This document shows positions 9,672-22,000 of a stretch of DNA of 64,000 nt, piece by piece. Both the position numbers and the translations under genes were made by a program. Every line of letters begins with the position of its first letter. Position 1 is the first letter of the stretch. The stretch spans positions 18,337,001 through 18,401,000 of the forward strand of contig NC_037094.1 in NCBI RefSeq assembly GCF_002994745.2. The letters are read 5' to 3'. The DNA comes from Rosa chinensis (taxonomy: Eukaryota > Streptophyta > Magnoliopsida > Rosales > Rosaceae). The notes under the pieces were generated by a model. It was given only the letters and a program-made list of their open reading frames with translations. It ran no database searches and had not been told where the DNA came from.

Positions 9672-12600
9672 ATGATGCTGGATAAAGGTTGGGTGCGTCT
9701 TCACAGGTAAAAACTATTGTACTTAGCTGATATAGAATCTAAAACCTACGATTATAGAACAACATTATTTTCTTCTTTTCTTTTTCTGTTATGTTTGATC
9801 ATAGAGCTGATCCCGAGTACGAGAAAAGGGGCATGGAATTTTGTTAAAACGGTCACAAGGAACCTGGGAAACCCTGAAATGATCTTATGTCCTTGCATAG
9901 ATTGTCGCAATGTAGATCATCAGCATGGCAGTATTGTTGTTGAACATTTGGTTACAAGGGGAATGGAGGCCAAGTACAAACAAAGAAAAGATTGGTATGA
10001 GCATGGGGAGCAGATAATTAATGGTCATAAAAATGAGGAAGTGGTCAATGATGAGATATATGAGTTATTTAGAGCTGCCCAATTTTTGGATCAAGACTAT
10101 ATCAAGCCTACTGAGTTTGTTAATGAAGATTGTGTTGAGCCCACTGAAGACATACATGATGATGATTTCATAGCAAAACTAGAAGATGCAGAAACTCCTT
10201 TGTACCCGAATTGTTCAAACTACAACAAGTTATCAGCCATTGTAGCTTTATATCGACTTAAAACTCAGAGTGGGTGGTCTAATAAGAGTTTTAATGAGCT
10301 TCTTGAGACATTGCCAGACATGCTCCCAAAGGACAATGTACTTCAGAAGTCGATGTACTCGGTGAAAAAGTTTCTAAAGACATTTGAAATGGGCTATGAA
10401 AAAATTCATGCTTGTGAGAATAATTGTTGTCTATTTAGAAAAGAGTACAAAGACTTGGACAATTGTCCCAAATGTGGTGCCTCAAGATGGAAAAAAAACA
10501 AGCGGACCAATGAGATTAAAAGAGGTGTTCCGGTTAAAGTTTTAAGATACTTTCCTATCATTCCAAGACTTAAAAGGATGTTCAGGTCTGAGAAAATGGC
10601 TGAAGATTTAGGTGGCATTTCGATAATAAAAGTAATGATGGGAAAATGCGTCACCCTGTTGATTAGGTGACATGGGACTTGGTTAATCATAAATGGGAAT
10701 CATTTGCAGCTGATCCACGCAATCTTAGACTTGGGCTTTCTACTGATGGTTTCAATCCCTTCTCCATGTTAAGCTCCAAATATAGTTGTTGGCCGGTGAT
10801 GTTGGTTACATATAACTTGCCTCCTGGATTGTGCCTAAAGAAAGAGAATATTATGCTAACACTATTGATTCCGGGTCCAAAGCAACCTGGAAACGACATA
10901 GACATTTATTTACAACCACTTATAGAAGACTTGGAACACTTGTGGCACAATGGAGTGGTGACTTATGATGCTTTTAGTAGAACAACATTCAATCTCAAAG
11001 CAATTTTGCTATGGACTATAAGTGATTTTCCAGCGTATGGAAACCTTGCAGGATGTTGCACAAAGGGAAAAATGGCATGTCCTCTTTGTGGAAAGAATAC
11101 ACATCATAGATGGTTAACTCATGGTAGAAAATTTGCATACATGGACCATAGGAAATTTCTCTCACTTGCACATTCATATCGGGGAAAAAAGGCCTGGTTT
11201 GACAACAATGTGGAACATGGAAGGAAGCTAAGAATCTTCACAGGTCGGAATATTTCAGTTGCTCTTAGAAATTTTCCAAATGATTTTGGAAAAGGTAGTA
11301 ACAAAAAAAGAAAAAGGAATGACAATGCTGATCCATATTATCATGTGAAGACAATGATGATGTTAATGATGACTATGATGATCAGGAGGAGCTATCAAGG
11401 TGGAAGAAAAGGTCAATCTTTTTTAATTTACCATATTGGTAGGTTAGTGTTTATGTCTTAAATGCATTTTTTTTTCTGAATTAGTTGCAGAGTATCAAAT
11501 GATAATTACTGACAATAAACTTAATGCTTTTGTAGGAACTTCCATTACGTCATAACCTAGACATAATGCATGTAGAGAAAAATGTTTGTGAAAGCATAAT
11601 AGGCACAATGTTGCATTGTGCTAAGTCAAAAGATGGACTTAATGCTCACAAGGATTTACAAGATATGCAAATTCGGGAGGATCTACATCCTCAACCTCGT
11701 GGAAGTAGAACATACCTTCCTCCAGCTCCATGGACATTCTCAAGGTCAGAAAAAAAGAGATTATGCAGGAGATTGTATGACTTCAAGGGACCTGATGGGT
11801 ATTGCTCAAACATTGGGAAGTGTGTATGTTTGGAGGAATGCAAAGTTATTGGCCTCAAGTCCCATGATTATCATGTTCTAATGCAACAGCTGTTTCCGGT
11901 TGCTTTAAGAGGATTGATTTCGAAAGGGCCTAGAAAAGCAATACTTCGGTTATGTGATTTCTTCAACAAGCTATGTCAGCGTGTTATAGATAGAGAAAAA
12001 ATAGCAATCTTGGAGGAAGAGATCATTGAAACTTTGTGCATGCTCGAAAGGTTCTTTCCACCTTCTTTTTTTGATATTATTGTGCACTTAACGGTTCATC
12101 TTGGAAGAGAAGCCCGACTATGTGGTCCTGTTCATTTTCGTTGGATGTATCCCTTTGAGAGGTACGAAATATTTTCTAAAAAAAAAAAAAAACTGAATAG
12201 TTTGTAGTTGATGCATTACCAACACTACTGTTGTATTGTTTATTTTCAGATATATGAAAACACTAAAAGACTACGTCCGGAACCCTGCAAGACCAGAGGG
12301 GTGTATTGCTGAATCATATCTTGCAGAAGAGTGCATGAGGTTTTGTAGTGAGTTTCTGAAAAAAACAATACACGTGGAGGAAAAACAAGTTCGCAATGAT
12401 GATTTTGGCAATGAAGTGATTCTCGAAGGTCATCCAATTTCTGGAGCCACATCGATCACATTAAGTGATAGAGAGAAGAAAATTGCACATCTTGCTGTGT
12501 TAATGAATACAGTTGTGGTGGATCCATATTTAGAGTAAGTAAAATTACATTTTATATTATTCCAGTGTTTCAGTATGTTTAGATATCAATTGGAAGTACT

Positions 12601-13431
12601 GATTTAGTTTTCTACTACTAGCATACACTTGGAGGAGTTACAAGAGTCAAACAAACACCTTAGAAATGATGCAACCTTACTTTGGAATAGACATACTGAA
12701 AAATTTGTAGAATGGATAAAAAAGAAGGTTAGGTGAACTGTTCCCTGCCTTATTTTTATTAATTTTCATTTTCTTAGTAGCTCTACTTAATTAAAATAAT
12801 TCATATCTTTTTACACTGTAAACAGGTTCCTATTGATTCAAATAATCACTCGGAGACATTAAAATGGATTGCATATGGTCCACGGAGTAGTGCGTTGTCT
12901 TTTACTGGGTATATTGTCAACGGGCAGCGGTTTCACACAAAAAATATTGACAGAGAAACGCAAAACAGTGGGGTGACTTATGATGCAACTAGCATGTGTA
13001 GGGCAAGCGCAAAAGATACTGCATAAGTGCCTGATTTGGTTACTTACTATGGAATGTTGACAGATATAATATTACTAGACTATCACGTATTCTATGTTCC
13101 GGTCTTTAGGTGTCAATGGGCAAAGAAAGGTAATGGCGTTAAGGTTGAAGATGGATTTACCCTTGTGAACCTTCACCAAAGTCAAGTATCATTTGCGAGA
13201 GATCCATACATCCTAGCATCTCAAGCAAAACAAGTCTTTTATTCAAGAGAAGATGATTCCTCTAATTGGTATGTTGTATTGAAGGCACCACCAAGAGGTT
13301 ACCATGAGCTACAGGTCGACGATGAAAATGCAGATGTAGCCTCAATGCCACCAGAAATTGACATGGATATTGACGAGTCTAGTGATGAAATTAGATATGT
13401 TAAGGCGGATTGTGAAGTCATATTTGTGTAA
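9672..13431 (+). pseudogene. CACTA-1 TNP2-type transposase with Transpos_assoc, DUF4218 and DUF4216 regions
   Basis: Exon 1 (9672-9706) encodes DKGWVRLHR with donor gtaaaa. The next exon gives the cysteine-rich N-terminal domain ending ILCPCIDCRNVDHQHG. The core reads KMRHPVD, GLSTDGFNPF, LPPGLCLKKE, PGNDIDIYLQPL and GKMACPLCGKNTHHRWL. After an intron (about 11437-11536) come ELPLRHNLDIMHVEKN and HFRWMYPFERY, then further exons up to 12534, 12622-12728 and 12827-13431, the last carrying VTYDATSMCRASAKDTA and GVKVEDGFTLVNL. This enzyme would cut and rejoin the transposon ends. It is dead: frameshifts near 9820, 10610 and 11340, TAG at 10664-10666 and TAA at 13024-13026. The last two interrupt otherwise conserved text. 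Confidence 0.92.
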
Positions 13432-13672
13432 AGGCATAGTAGTGACGAAGTTATCATGATCTGGGTTATTTTTTGGTTCAAGAGTGATTGATTTAGCTTG
13501 CATTTTGGCTGAATTTAGTAGTGACAAAGTTAGTAACATGTGTCATGAATTTGCTGTGCTTTTTTTATAGAACTTACTATGCTTGTCTCTTTAATATATT
13601 ATATGCCTAATTTTAAGTTAATGAATATATACTTACAGTTATTTTTTCTTTTTTTTGAACAGGTGAATAACA

Positions 13673-16640
13673 ATGGCTGGTGATGCAAAGATGAGAAGTT
13701 CTCATAAGAGGAAACATACTCGGGAAGCCACACAAGCATCAAAGGTTTCTCATGTAGGGGATAAGAATATACAAGTTAGTCCAGAACTATGTCAAGATAC
13801 ATTAAAACCATGTGATGAGAGTCCAGAACCTAACATCCAACACCACTCACCTTCCACAAAAGAAGTGGTACAAGAAGATGCACCACCGTCACAAGATTTA
13901 GCTGTAGACCCGAGAGGACTTAAGAAAACTAGGGGTCCAACGAAAATGAAAGATATTGCTGTGGAGCCTGTAAGTCGAATTCATGTTGAATTTACTGATA
14001 AAGGTGAACCATGTGGTGAGAGCTCAGCTAGTTTGTCTTCTTATTTAGGCCCACTTGTACGAGAACACGTACCTGTAACACTCTACGATTAGAAGAAGCT
14101 TGGTGATGACATAAAAGTAGTTTTGTGGAAATAAATTCAGGTATTATGTTCCATTACTCTAGCCTCACTCTGACATACAAGTTATTCATACTAGCATTTT
14201 ATAATTTTGTTATATTGCTGCATTACTTTGCTAATACTTTCTAAAATATTAGGTCGGTGATCTCTATTATAAATGATAAGTTTGGCTATTTCATACAAAT
14301 TACCTCTAGCTTTCTTTATTTCTTTTATTAAAATGTCTTCTAGCTAATTGTATATAATCTTCAGGCAAGATTTGACTTGGAGGAGGAATGGCAGAAGGTT
14401 GTCGTATTTAAATCGATGGGATGTATATGGAGGGCCTCAAAGTCAAGGTTAGTGAGCCAAATACAGGAGGCCAAAAACAAAGGAGAAAAACTTCTACTCC
14501 AACCTAGGAACATTCAAAGTAGAGTAGAGTGGAAAAGGTTCATCCGTGCAAAAACTAGTCCAGCATTAGGGTACTCGGTGAAAAAGTCCTACAGCAGCTA
14601 TTTCCTTGTGAAAGATTGTACAGTTATAATCATGCAAAAATAAAATGATTTCAGGCTGTCAGTGATAAGTATAAGGCAATTAGGCGCAAGCAAATCCCAC
14701 ACACATGTAGCCGAAAAGGAATGGCTCGATTGGCAGAAGATATGGTGATACATATATATGCATTTTTATGTTGCAGTTGACATATTTTAGAGCTCCAATG
14801 ACTAATCTCTCATAACCTGAAATAAATTTATCTTCTTTCTTATAGAAAAGGAATAGTGCCGACCCTTCTTCTGTATCTAGAGTTAAAGTTTGGATTAGAT
14901 CACGTACTAGAAAGGATGGTAAACCAGTAAACACTGAAGTTTCTAAAACTATAGTAAGGGCATGCATTATGTATCTAGAGTTTTGTGTAAATTTATTAAC
15001 CAATTAAATGTTTTGGGTTTCTAACAATTGATATTATTTATATGTTCAATTATTTAGGAGAGGGTAAATGTAGTTGAAAGTGATTTGCCATCATCCTCAA
15101 CAACTAATGTGAGAGAAGATGCTCTGTCTAAAGTCTTAGGACACGATAAACCTGGACGACTAAGAGGAATGGGAAGAGGAATGACCATCAGCAAATTGGC
15201 ATTCTTTCAGACTAAGGACAAGCATGTGGCTAAGATGCAAGAGCAACAAATTAACATGCAAGACAGGATAAATCATTTGGAGAACTTGGTCAATAAATTA
15301 ATTAGTGAAAAATAAGGTAAGCTTTGTTTATGTTATGATTAGTGAAAAGGAAAAATTCTAGCTATTGCTTGAAACTTTTTATTAATTGTAACCAAACTTG
15401 TTCTATTGTTAGATTCAACAAAGTGAGAAAGAGGAGAAAACATCTCCAGTGGTAAAGTTATTTTCGTTGCATCTTTGAACTAAATGTGGCATTAAATATT
15501 CAACCAAAACTTATATCAATTATAGTGTTTGTCATTCGTAAATTGCAGAGCGTCAACACCAACTCATTGAATAAGTGCAAGCTACTAGATTGGAGTGGAA
15601 CAGAGGACATTGTTGCTGAAGGTCGTTGGGTTTCAAGTGATCCAGAAGAGTCTGTCAATGAAATTCCCTTGGGACCTAATGCAATGAAAGTCTTGGTTGA
15701 TATCTCAAATAAACCAGATGCTTTTCTTTGGAGGCCTACATCTAATATGTTTTGTTTTCAATATGCTCAAGGTAAAACAAGAGCATGGCCTGCTGACAGA
15801 GTTATTTTTCAAATGGATCAGCAGTCTGACGAACAAGACAATTTATCTATGCCTTCGGTAAAATATTCATATCCTCTTTTTTTTTTTCTTAAGTTGTTGT
15901 ATCCTTTATTATATAACTAGTATGTCGTGACTCTTGTATATTCATTGTTGATAGAGTTTGTACAGCAACTCAAGGAACAAGTGCAAATTATTTGATTGGA
16001 CTGGAAAAGATGAAACTATTGCAGAAGGAAGTTGGCATTCAAGTGATCCAAAAGCGTTAGTAAATGGTATTCCTCTTGGACCTAATGGCATGATAGTTTG
16101 GGTAGATATTCCAAAGAATCATGAAGCGTTTTTATGGAGGCCTACAATAGATATGAAATGCATTGAAGATGCCGTGAATTCTGCTATAGTATGGCCTGCT
16201 AACAAAGTTGTTTTGGAAAAGATATCAGAAAGTTAAGATGGTGAAATTGCATCCTCTCCTTCGGTAATAATTGTTTTTTTTTTCGTATATTGTTAATTAT
16301 CATTGCTGAACATTGTGTGTGGATCTTGTCCTCAACTCAATATATTTTTTCTTGATAAACTTGGTAGAGTGTCAACTCCAAATCAAAGAAAAGGTGCAAG
16401 TTGTTGGATGTTAGTGGATCGGGATAAATAGTTGCTGAAGGATGTTGGTCCTTAAGTGATCCAGATCAGGTTGTTCATTTTGTTCCCTTATTGGGGCCTA
16501 ATGCTATGAGAGTTTGGGTAGATACACCGAAAGTACCAACTGCATCCCTTTGGAGGCCATCATCTGAGCTGGAAATTATTGAAGATGCTATTGGTACTCC
16601 AATAGCATGGCCAGCTGACAAAGTGGTTTTCTTTTAGAGC
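13673..16640 (+). pseudogene. CACTA-1 second gene: Transposase_24-like protein with three tandem C-terminal repeats
   Basis: The gene opens MAGDAKMRSSHKRKH. It then has the family motif RGPTKMKDIA and SSYLGPLVREHVPVTL (to 14089), but TAG at 14090-14092 and TAA at 14132-14134 follow in frame. Later exons give DLEEEWQKVVVFKSMG (14365), KYKAIRRKQIPHTCSRKG (14655), SRVKVWIRSRTRKDGKP (14846) and a coiled-coil end up to 15315. Three homologous units follow at 15551-15827, 15961-16227 and 16369-16635. Each has CKLLDxSG, AEGxWxSSDP, PLGPNAM, WVDIP, LWRP and WPADKV, and resembles the repeat domain seen in such plant proteins (DUF8039, named from memory). The third unit has TAA at 16425-16427. The protein would bind subterminal repeats. 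Confidence 0.8.
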
Positions 16641-17159
16641 TCCAGTATGCATTTAAACTCTTATGTTTATATTTCTTCCCAAATAATTTGTTAACATTGA
16701 CAAAATTTCTCTAGCTAGTTGGTTCTCAGTAAGTTGTAGGAAACTAAGTTAATGAAGAATGACTACTTGTTTGATTGCCTTTGCTTTTTATTTCTTATTT
16801 TGTGACAGTTCAGAGATGCTAAGAGAGCTATATATGAAGGTTAGAAGCTACTAATGGACTGATGTGGTCATGAATGATAGGAATTGCGCATAAGTACTTT
16901 TTGATTGAGACATTGTAGTACTTGTTTATCTTTTCCTTGGATTAATTATGCAAACTGATCGATTGCTAGCTTTTGAGACAATTTTATTGAATTGTATTTG
17001 AAATTCATGTATGAAGTTTGAGTATTGATGAGACGATTGACATTTATTTTTGTATCATCTTCATGCTTTATATGAAATTTTGTACTAGCTAGCTATAAAT
17101 TAATGTCTAGACAATGACAACGTTTCTTAAATGCTATGAAACAGGATATGTAAATGTGT

Positions 17160-17548
17160 TATGAATTTTCATTTGATAGCACTAGATAAGTGCTATAGAA
17201 AACTGAACAATAGCGTTTACTATCACCAAAAGAGGTCAATTTATAGCACTTGAGAAATGCTATGGAAACCAAGACAATAGCATTTGTTAAATGCTATGAT
17301 AGGTCAAACTACAGCGCTTAGAAAATGCTATTATTAACTCGACAGTAGCATTTTTCAAACGCTTCTAGAGGTCAAGCAATAGCGCTTCAAAAAAGCTATC
17401 AATATAAGACGTATTATAGCGTTTCCGGAAATGCTATGACTGACCCTGTACCTATTATAGCTCAGGCAGACATAGCGTTTACTAAAACGCTATTGAATCC
17501 TACCATAGTGTTTTTCAAACGCTATAGATGAAAATCTATGGTGTAGTG
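17160..17548. repeat. CACTA-1 3' subterminal repeat array and terminus
   Basis: At least a dozen copies, in both orientations, of a short motif around AATAGCGTTT / AAATGCTATT, spaced roughly every 15-40 bp and ending at GGTGTAGTG. This is the expected cis-acting array for the element's DNA-binding protein. The spacing is irregular and the repeats are inverted, which excludes a CRISPR array. Confidence 0.85.
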
Positions 17549-17550
17549 AT

Positions 17551-17763
17551 TGTTAAAGGAAAAACACATTATGTGCCTTCGTCAAAGCGACTGACGGAGA
17601 GGGAATCAAGGAATCAGTGATTAACTTCAATAAGCACAATTACAGATCAATTAGCGTTTAATGTCATCATTGTAATTGTTCTTTCCATTGTAATTCTCTC
17701 CCTATATAAAGGGGCTATGAAATGAAATGAGTAGACCAATTCCAATTCATTTTTACTTTAACA
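17551..17763 (+). repeat. Copia-A 5' LTR (213 bp)
   Basis: Starts TGTTAAAGGAAAAACAC and ends TTTTTACTTTAACA, with a TATA box in CCTATATAAAGGGGC near 17701-17715, so the transcription start should lie about 30 bp downstream. Its first base is shared with the ATT target duplication of CACTA-1. Confidence 0.95.
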
Positions 17764-17776
17764 CGTTATCAGCACG
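17764..17776 (+). other. Putative primer-binding site of Copia-A (not tRNA-Met 3' end)
   Basis: CGTTATCAGCACG abuts the LTR. It does not match the usual TGGTATCAGAGC. Its reverse complement, CGTGCTGATAACG, looks like a tRNA anticodon arm (loop CTGATAA, anticodon GAT) rather than a tRNA 3' end. That would imply priming from an internal tRNA site or a tRNA half. This is inference from position and resemblance. Confidence 0.5.
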
Positions 17777-19404
17777 CTCAGAGCCAATAGCCAAAGATAA
17801 AAAAAAATCCTATTTTTCTAGTTTTCTTTCTATCGAAAAGAAAAAAAAAAACCCTAGAAGAAAAAAATATTTTCTTCTTTTTCTGCCGCCACCAACAACC
17901 AAAAAAAAAAAAAAATCTCTTCTTCCCCGGCGGCCCTTCCCACCCTATCCCGCTACAGATCTCTTCTGATCCCGCCTACAACAGTACTGCTCTCTACCGG
18001 CATCCAGAGCACGTCCTCGCAGGCCAGACTGGCCTCCGGCAACCTATCCTTGTGCCTGCATCCCTGTGCGGCCCCCCTCACCTTACCGGCCTCTCACTTG
18101 CAAGCACAGCTCCTTCCTACCTGCAGATTGGCCTTAATCACATTCACAAGGATTGGCCTTAATCACATTCACGTCCAGTCGGCAAACCTGCACCTGCAGC
18201 CCATCCCAGCAGCTCACCAATCCCGCCTAACTGCTGCCTTACCTAGCCACTGCCTCGCCTAGCCGCGGCTTTCTTCGACCTAGCCTCCACGCCCACAGCA
18301 GCTGCCCTGCCAAAAAAATAAAAAAAAAGAGGGACAGAGAACAGGCGAAAAAGAGAGAGAGAGAGAGAAAGAGGAAAAAAAAAAGAGAAAAGAAAAAAAA
18401 AACAGAAAAAAGGACGACTGGGCCAAAGTAAAGACCCGGCCCAAATTAACAAAAAAAAAGGCCGTGCGGCCCAAAAAGAAAAAGGAAATAACAAAACAAA
18501 GAAAAGACATAAGAGGCCCAAAGAACTGAAGGCCCAGAAAAAAGAAAAAAAGGGCCGTGTCCCACTATTGTGACCTGGACCAGACGAAAAAAAGCAGGCC
18601 TCACTGGTGATCAGCCCAACAAGAAGAAAAAGAAAAAAAAAGGAAGAAGACCCCGGCCCACTGCTGAAAACAAAAACAATCGCTACGCACGCCTGCATCA
18701 ACACGCGCGTGCGTTAGGAATGTTTTATTTTCTCGCAACCAAGTATGTTCTCTTTTATTTATTTTCATACTATGGTATATTTTCATTATTTATAATTAGA
18801 ATTTTTGAGCATGTTTAGTTAGATAATTTTGATCTTTTTAAGCATGTTTTCTTATTTATGTTTTACATAATTATGTTTAAGCATATTTTAATTATGCTAT
18901 AGTTTATACTTTATTTTTGAACATGCGATATATATCTTGTTGTATATTATTATGCAATTGTGAGCATGTTTTGTGAATTTTATTTACTCTTATATAGTTA
19001 TTCCTAAGCATGCCTTTATATTATGCTATTCTTTATATTTTATTTTACGAATGTTATATTATTGCTATTATTATGTGTAACATATATTTTGGTATATATT
19101 TGTAAAATTTGAGCATGTCATGCAATTTATTTTAATATATGCTATGTTTTTATTATTTATTACGTGCTATGATTATTACTTGTTTAGAATGCTATACAAA
19201 AAGAATTGCGTTTTGCCATGATAATGAAAGTTCATGCGCATTATTAATACACACTTACTGTGATGAAGTATTGTCACATAGCATCGAAAAAAAATGTGAC
19301 CATTACAAATCTTGGTCTTGAAATCTAATTCACATTTTTGGAAAATAATTTACGTGGATGTCATTATGACTGCGTAATTTATATCTTCTCTCTTGTTTAT
19401 GTAG
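17777..19404 (+). other. Copia-A untranslated leader
   Basis: No domain is visible. The first part (17800-18700) is rich in A-runs and C-rich patches, with a (GA)n run near 18352-18370. The part from 18720 to 19180 is AT-rich and repeats motifs such as GAGCATGTTTT and TATGCTAT at irregular intervals. Gag starts at 19405. Confidence 0.5.
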
Positions 19405-20225
19405 ATGGCTAATCCAACTCGACCTGAATTTGACATCTTGGACTCAGAAGGACTTGAGTACCACTGTTGGGTTTTCGATGTAGAAACTGCCTTTGTGGCA
19501 AAAGACTACACTGCCACCATTACCGACCCCAAAGATGATGAACCATCTAATAAGGTGAAAGCAAATGCCTTAATATTTCTGAGGCGCATATTGATACTAG
19601 CCTACGCTGGGAATACCTACAGTTGAAGACACCCAAAGAATTGTGAGATGCCCTTAAGGGACGTTTTGGGAACATTCATGACATTTTGCTCCCAGAACTG
19701 GCCGTTCAGTGGAATGAAATCTGCTTGCTTGACTACAAAAGGGTCAATGACTTGAACAAGGACATGTTGCGCCTTAAGGCACGTCTCAATTTCTGTGGAA
19801 GGGAAATCACAGAAGATGATATGATCTACAAGACTCTTACCACCTTTCCTACTTCAACATTTATACTAGCGAACCAGTATAAGTTGGAGTATGACAACAA
19901 AAGAATCACAACTTTCAATAAGTTAATAAGCCTATTGCAAGTCGCTGAGAGACATAATGAGATTCTCTTGAACAACAATGCCAGGCCCACTAGGACAACG
20001 AAAATTCCCGAGGCTAATTATGAAAAAATGAAGGGTGGAAAGAACTCAAATGCAAAGGGGTTTAGACTTGCTAATCCTACCCACGTGACAACCATGCACT
20101 ACGTGGAAAGGGACATGGGGATCATGGAAACAAGATGCAAAAGGAAAGAGTTGACAATGAACCATGCTATAGGTGTGGATTCATTGGGCATTGGTACAAG
20201 AAATGCTAAGCAAACAACAGAGTAG
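19405..20225 (+). pseudogene. Copia-A gag
   Basis: Starts MANPTRPEFDILDSEGLEYH. After a frameshift near 19580 it continues in another frame as LQLKTPKEL, with TGA at 19651 replacing the usual tryptophan. The UBN2-type core follows (DILLPELAVQWNEI, RLKARLNFCGREITEDDM, KTLTTFPTSTFILANQY). In another frame, at about 20154-20210, is a CCHC knuckle CYRCGFIGHWYKKC. Gag would form the cytoplasmic particle. The frameshifts and stop make it a pseudogene. Confidence 0.88.
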
Positions 20226-20640
20226 CAGCCAATTATAAGAGGAATAGAGAGTCTAAAGAACAAGAGGCTCACTATATGGAAGAAGGAGGTCATGGCCTAG
20301 ACGTTAACCTTACAATTGCAGACTTCAATGGCAAAGAGGAACTTGCTAAGTCAATGGATGCTCTCAATCTTGACAGATCTGTTTTATTTTCCAAAGACAG
20401 ATGTGAAGGCATAATGCCTCATTTTTAATTAGACTATTGCTTGGTCTTAAAGTTTATTTTCAATCATGGATTGATGAATAAGATTTCTGAATAAAACCTT
20501 GATTTGATTGTCTTTGGCTTATTAATAAATTTTGAATTTTATTCTGAAGCACTGAATTTATTCAAATTTATTTACTATACACATATTTACATGGTTCGAA
20601 ATTGCACTATAAAGATGTAAAGCAATACATCTAGAAAAAG
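20226..20640 (+). other. Copia-A degenerate gag-protease interval
   Basis: AT-rich and full of stops. The aspartic protease motif expected here (clear in Copia-B at about 55940) is not recognisable, so the protease region has decayed or been replaced. Confidence 0.5.
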
Positions 20641-20654
20641 AACAAATTATTTGG

Positions 20655-22000
20655 ATGAAAAGATTATCATTCTACATAAATACAAATACTCTAAAGAATA
20701 TGAGATACGCTCTGTATGCACCAAGAGCTAATCGAACCTTGTTAAGTTTCAAAGTTATTTGTGCCAACGGTTATCCAGTAGAAACACACTGTGAGAATGG
20801 AACTGAATACCTTGATATTAACTCTAATGAATGCGGAAGGAAACGCATTTTAGAGAAACTTATGAGTCAATCTAGTGGACTGTACCTCACTACGATTCGG
20901 ACCAACAATGAAATGTGGGACACTGACTCATACAGGCTTTGGCATGACCGCCTAGGGCACCACGGTCGTGACATGATGATCCGTATTTTAAAAAACTCAT
21001 ATGGACATCCCTTCTTTCAAGTGAAAAATAAAATGGGACAAAAATCCTTCACACTGCACGGTGTCTGTTCTAGTACTGCTCAAATGCAGTCATTGCCTTC
21101 TGAAGTACCAGAAGCACTACCACTCTCCCATTATGCCTCATTGACTATTTCAAAGGCACATCACTCGTTTTGCAAAGCCTGCTCTTTAGCAAAAACAGGA
21201 TCAAGACCTTCCTATGCTAAAGATATAAAATAAAACATTCCATTCTTACAAAGGATACAAGGAGATATCTGTGGACCTATCCATCCAGAATGCGAACCAT
21301 TTTAAGTACTTTATGGTTCTGGTGGATACTTCGACACACTGGTCATATGTCGCTTTATTGTCCACAAGAAATACTGCAAAACTCCTAGCACAGATTATAC
21401 GTTTAAGGGCTCACCACCCTGATAACCCTATCAAGTCTATAAGACTTGATAATGCTAGAGAGTTTACATCAAAAGCATTTGATGATTATTGCATGTTTAT
21501 TGGATCGATGTGGAGCATCATGTACCCCATGTGCATACACAAAATGGTCTCGCAGAAGCCACAATCGAAAGGCTACAGATGGTGGCTAGGGCATTGGTTA
21601 TGCGCACCAACCTGCCTACATCTGCATGGGGTTGTGCAATATTGCACGCAGCTTTACTTATTCGTTTAAGATTCACTACTAGCCAACCATTTTTTGCGTA
21701 CTAGTTGGTAACTGGATATGAGCCTGACATTTCACACTTACGCATATTTGGTTGCGCAGTATATGTGCCTATTGCGCCCCCACAGCGCACTAAATTGGGT
21801 CCTCACAGACGATTAAGTATTTATGTTGGATACGAATCTCTAACGATTATCCGCTATTTGGAACCCTTGACAGGCGATCTCTTTACCGCTAGATTTGAGG
21901 ATTGTCACTTTGATGAGACAGTCTTCCCGTCGTTAGGGGGAGATAGGAAAAAGGATTTTCCAAGGGAACGACAGGAATTGTCCTAGTTTGTCCCCACTCT
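20655..22000 (+). pseudogene. Copia-A pre-integrase and integrase
   Basis: The end of the protease-adjacent region is seen as LYAPRANRTLLSFK (about 20711). The pre-integrase motif WHDRLGHHGRDMM follows at about 20941, with the zinc-binding SFCKACSLAKTGSRPSYAKD. After TAA at 21231-21233 the integrase core continues: QGDICGPI, FMVLVDTSTHWSYV, SIRLDNAREFTS and, after a frameshift near 21510, EHHVPHVHTQNGLAEA. The tail has GYEPDISHLRIFGCAVYVPI and VGYESLTIIRYLEPLTGDLF, ending FDETVFPSLGGD. The enzyme would insert the cDNA. Confidence 0.9.

Larger units (their letters stand above)
4175..17548 (+). mobile_element. CACTA (En/Spm) DNA transposon, CACTA-1, 13.4 kb, autonomous type but decayed
   Basis: The element starts CACTACAAGAATTTTG and ends GGTGTAGTG. 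A 3-bp target duplication ATT lies at 4172-4174 and 17549-17551. It carries the two genes usual for the family: a TNP2-type transposase (9672-13431) and a second En/Spm gene with a Transposase_24-like domain (13673-16640). Short subterminal repeats (AATAGCGTTT / AAATGCTAT) occur at 4195-4330 and densely at 17160-17530. It landed one base inside the left LTR of Copia-A, so it is younger than Copia-A. A foldback Mutator-like element (6998-8839) later inserted into it. Both genes have stops and frameshifts, so it is no longer autonomous. Confidence 0.95.

Noticed and set aside
9717..9830. ATG-like start at 9717 for the CACTA-1 transposase
   Set aside because: The conserved start DKGWVRLHR is encoded upstream at 9672-9706 and followed by a splice donor, so 9717 lies in an intron.
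17160..17530. Regularly repeated short motifs that might suggest a CRISPR array
   Set aside because: Spacing is irregular, repeats occur in both orientations, the genome is plant nuclear, and the array ends in a CACTA terminus. These are transposon subterminal repeats.
18243..18704. 153-residue minus-strand frame, Phe/Ser-rich
   Set aside because: It lies in the untranslated leader of Copia-A over A-rich runs and has low-complexity composition only.
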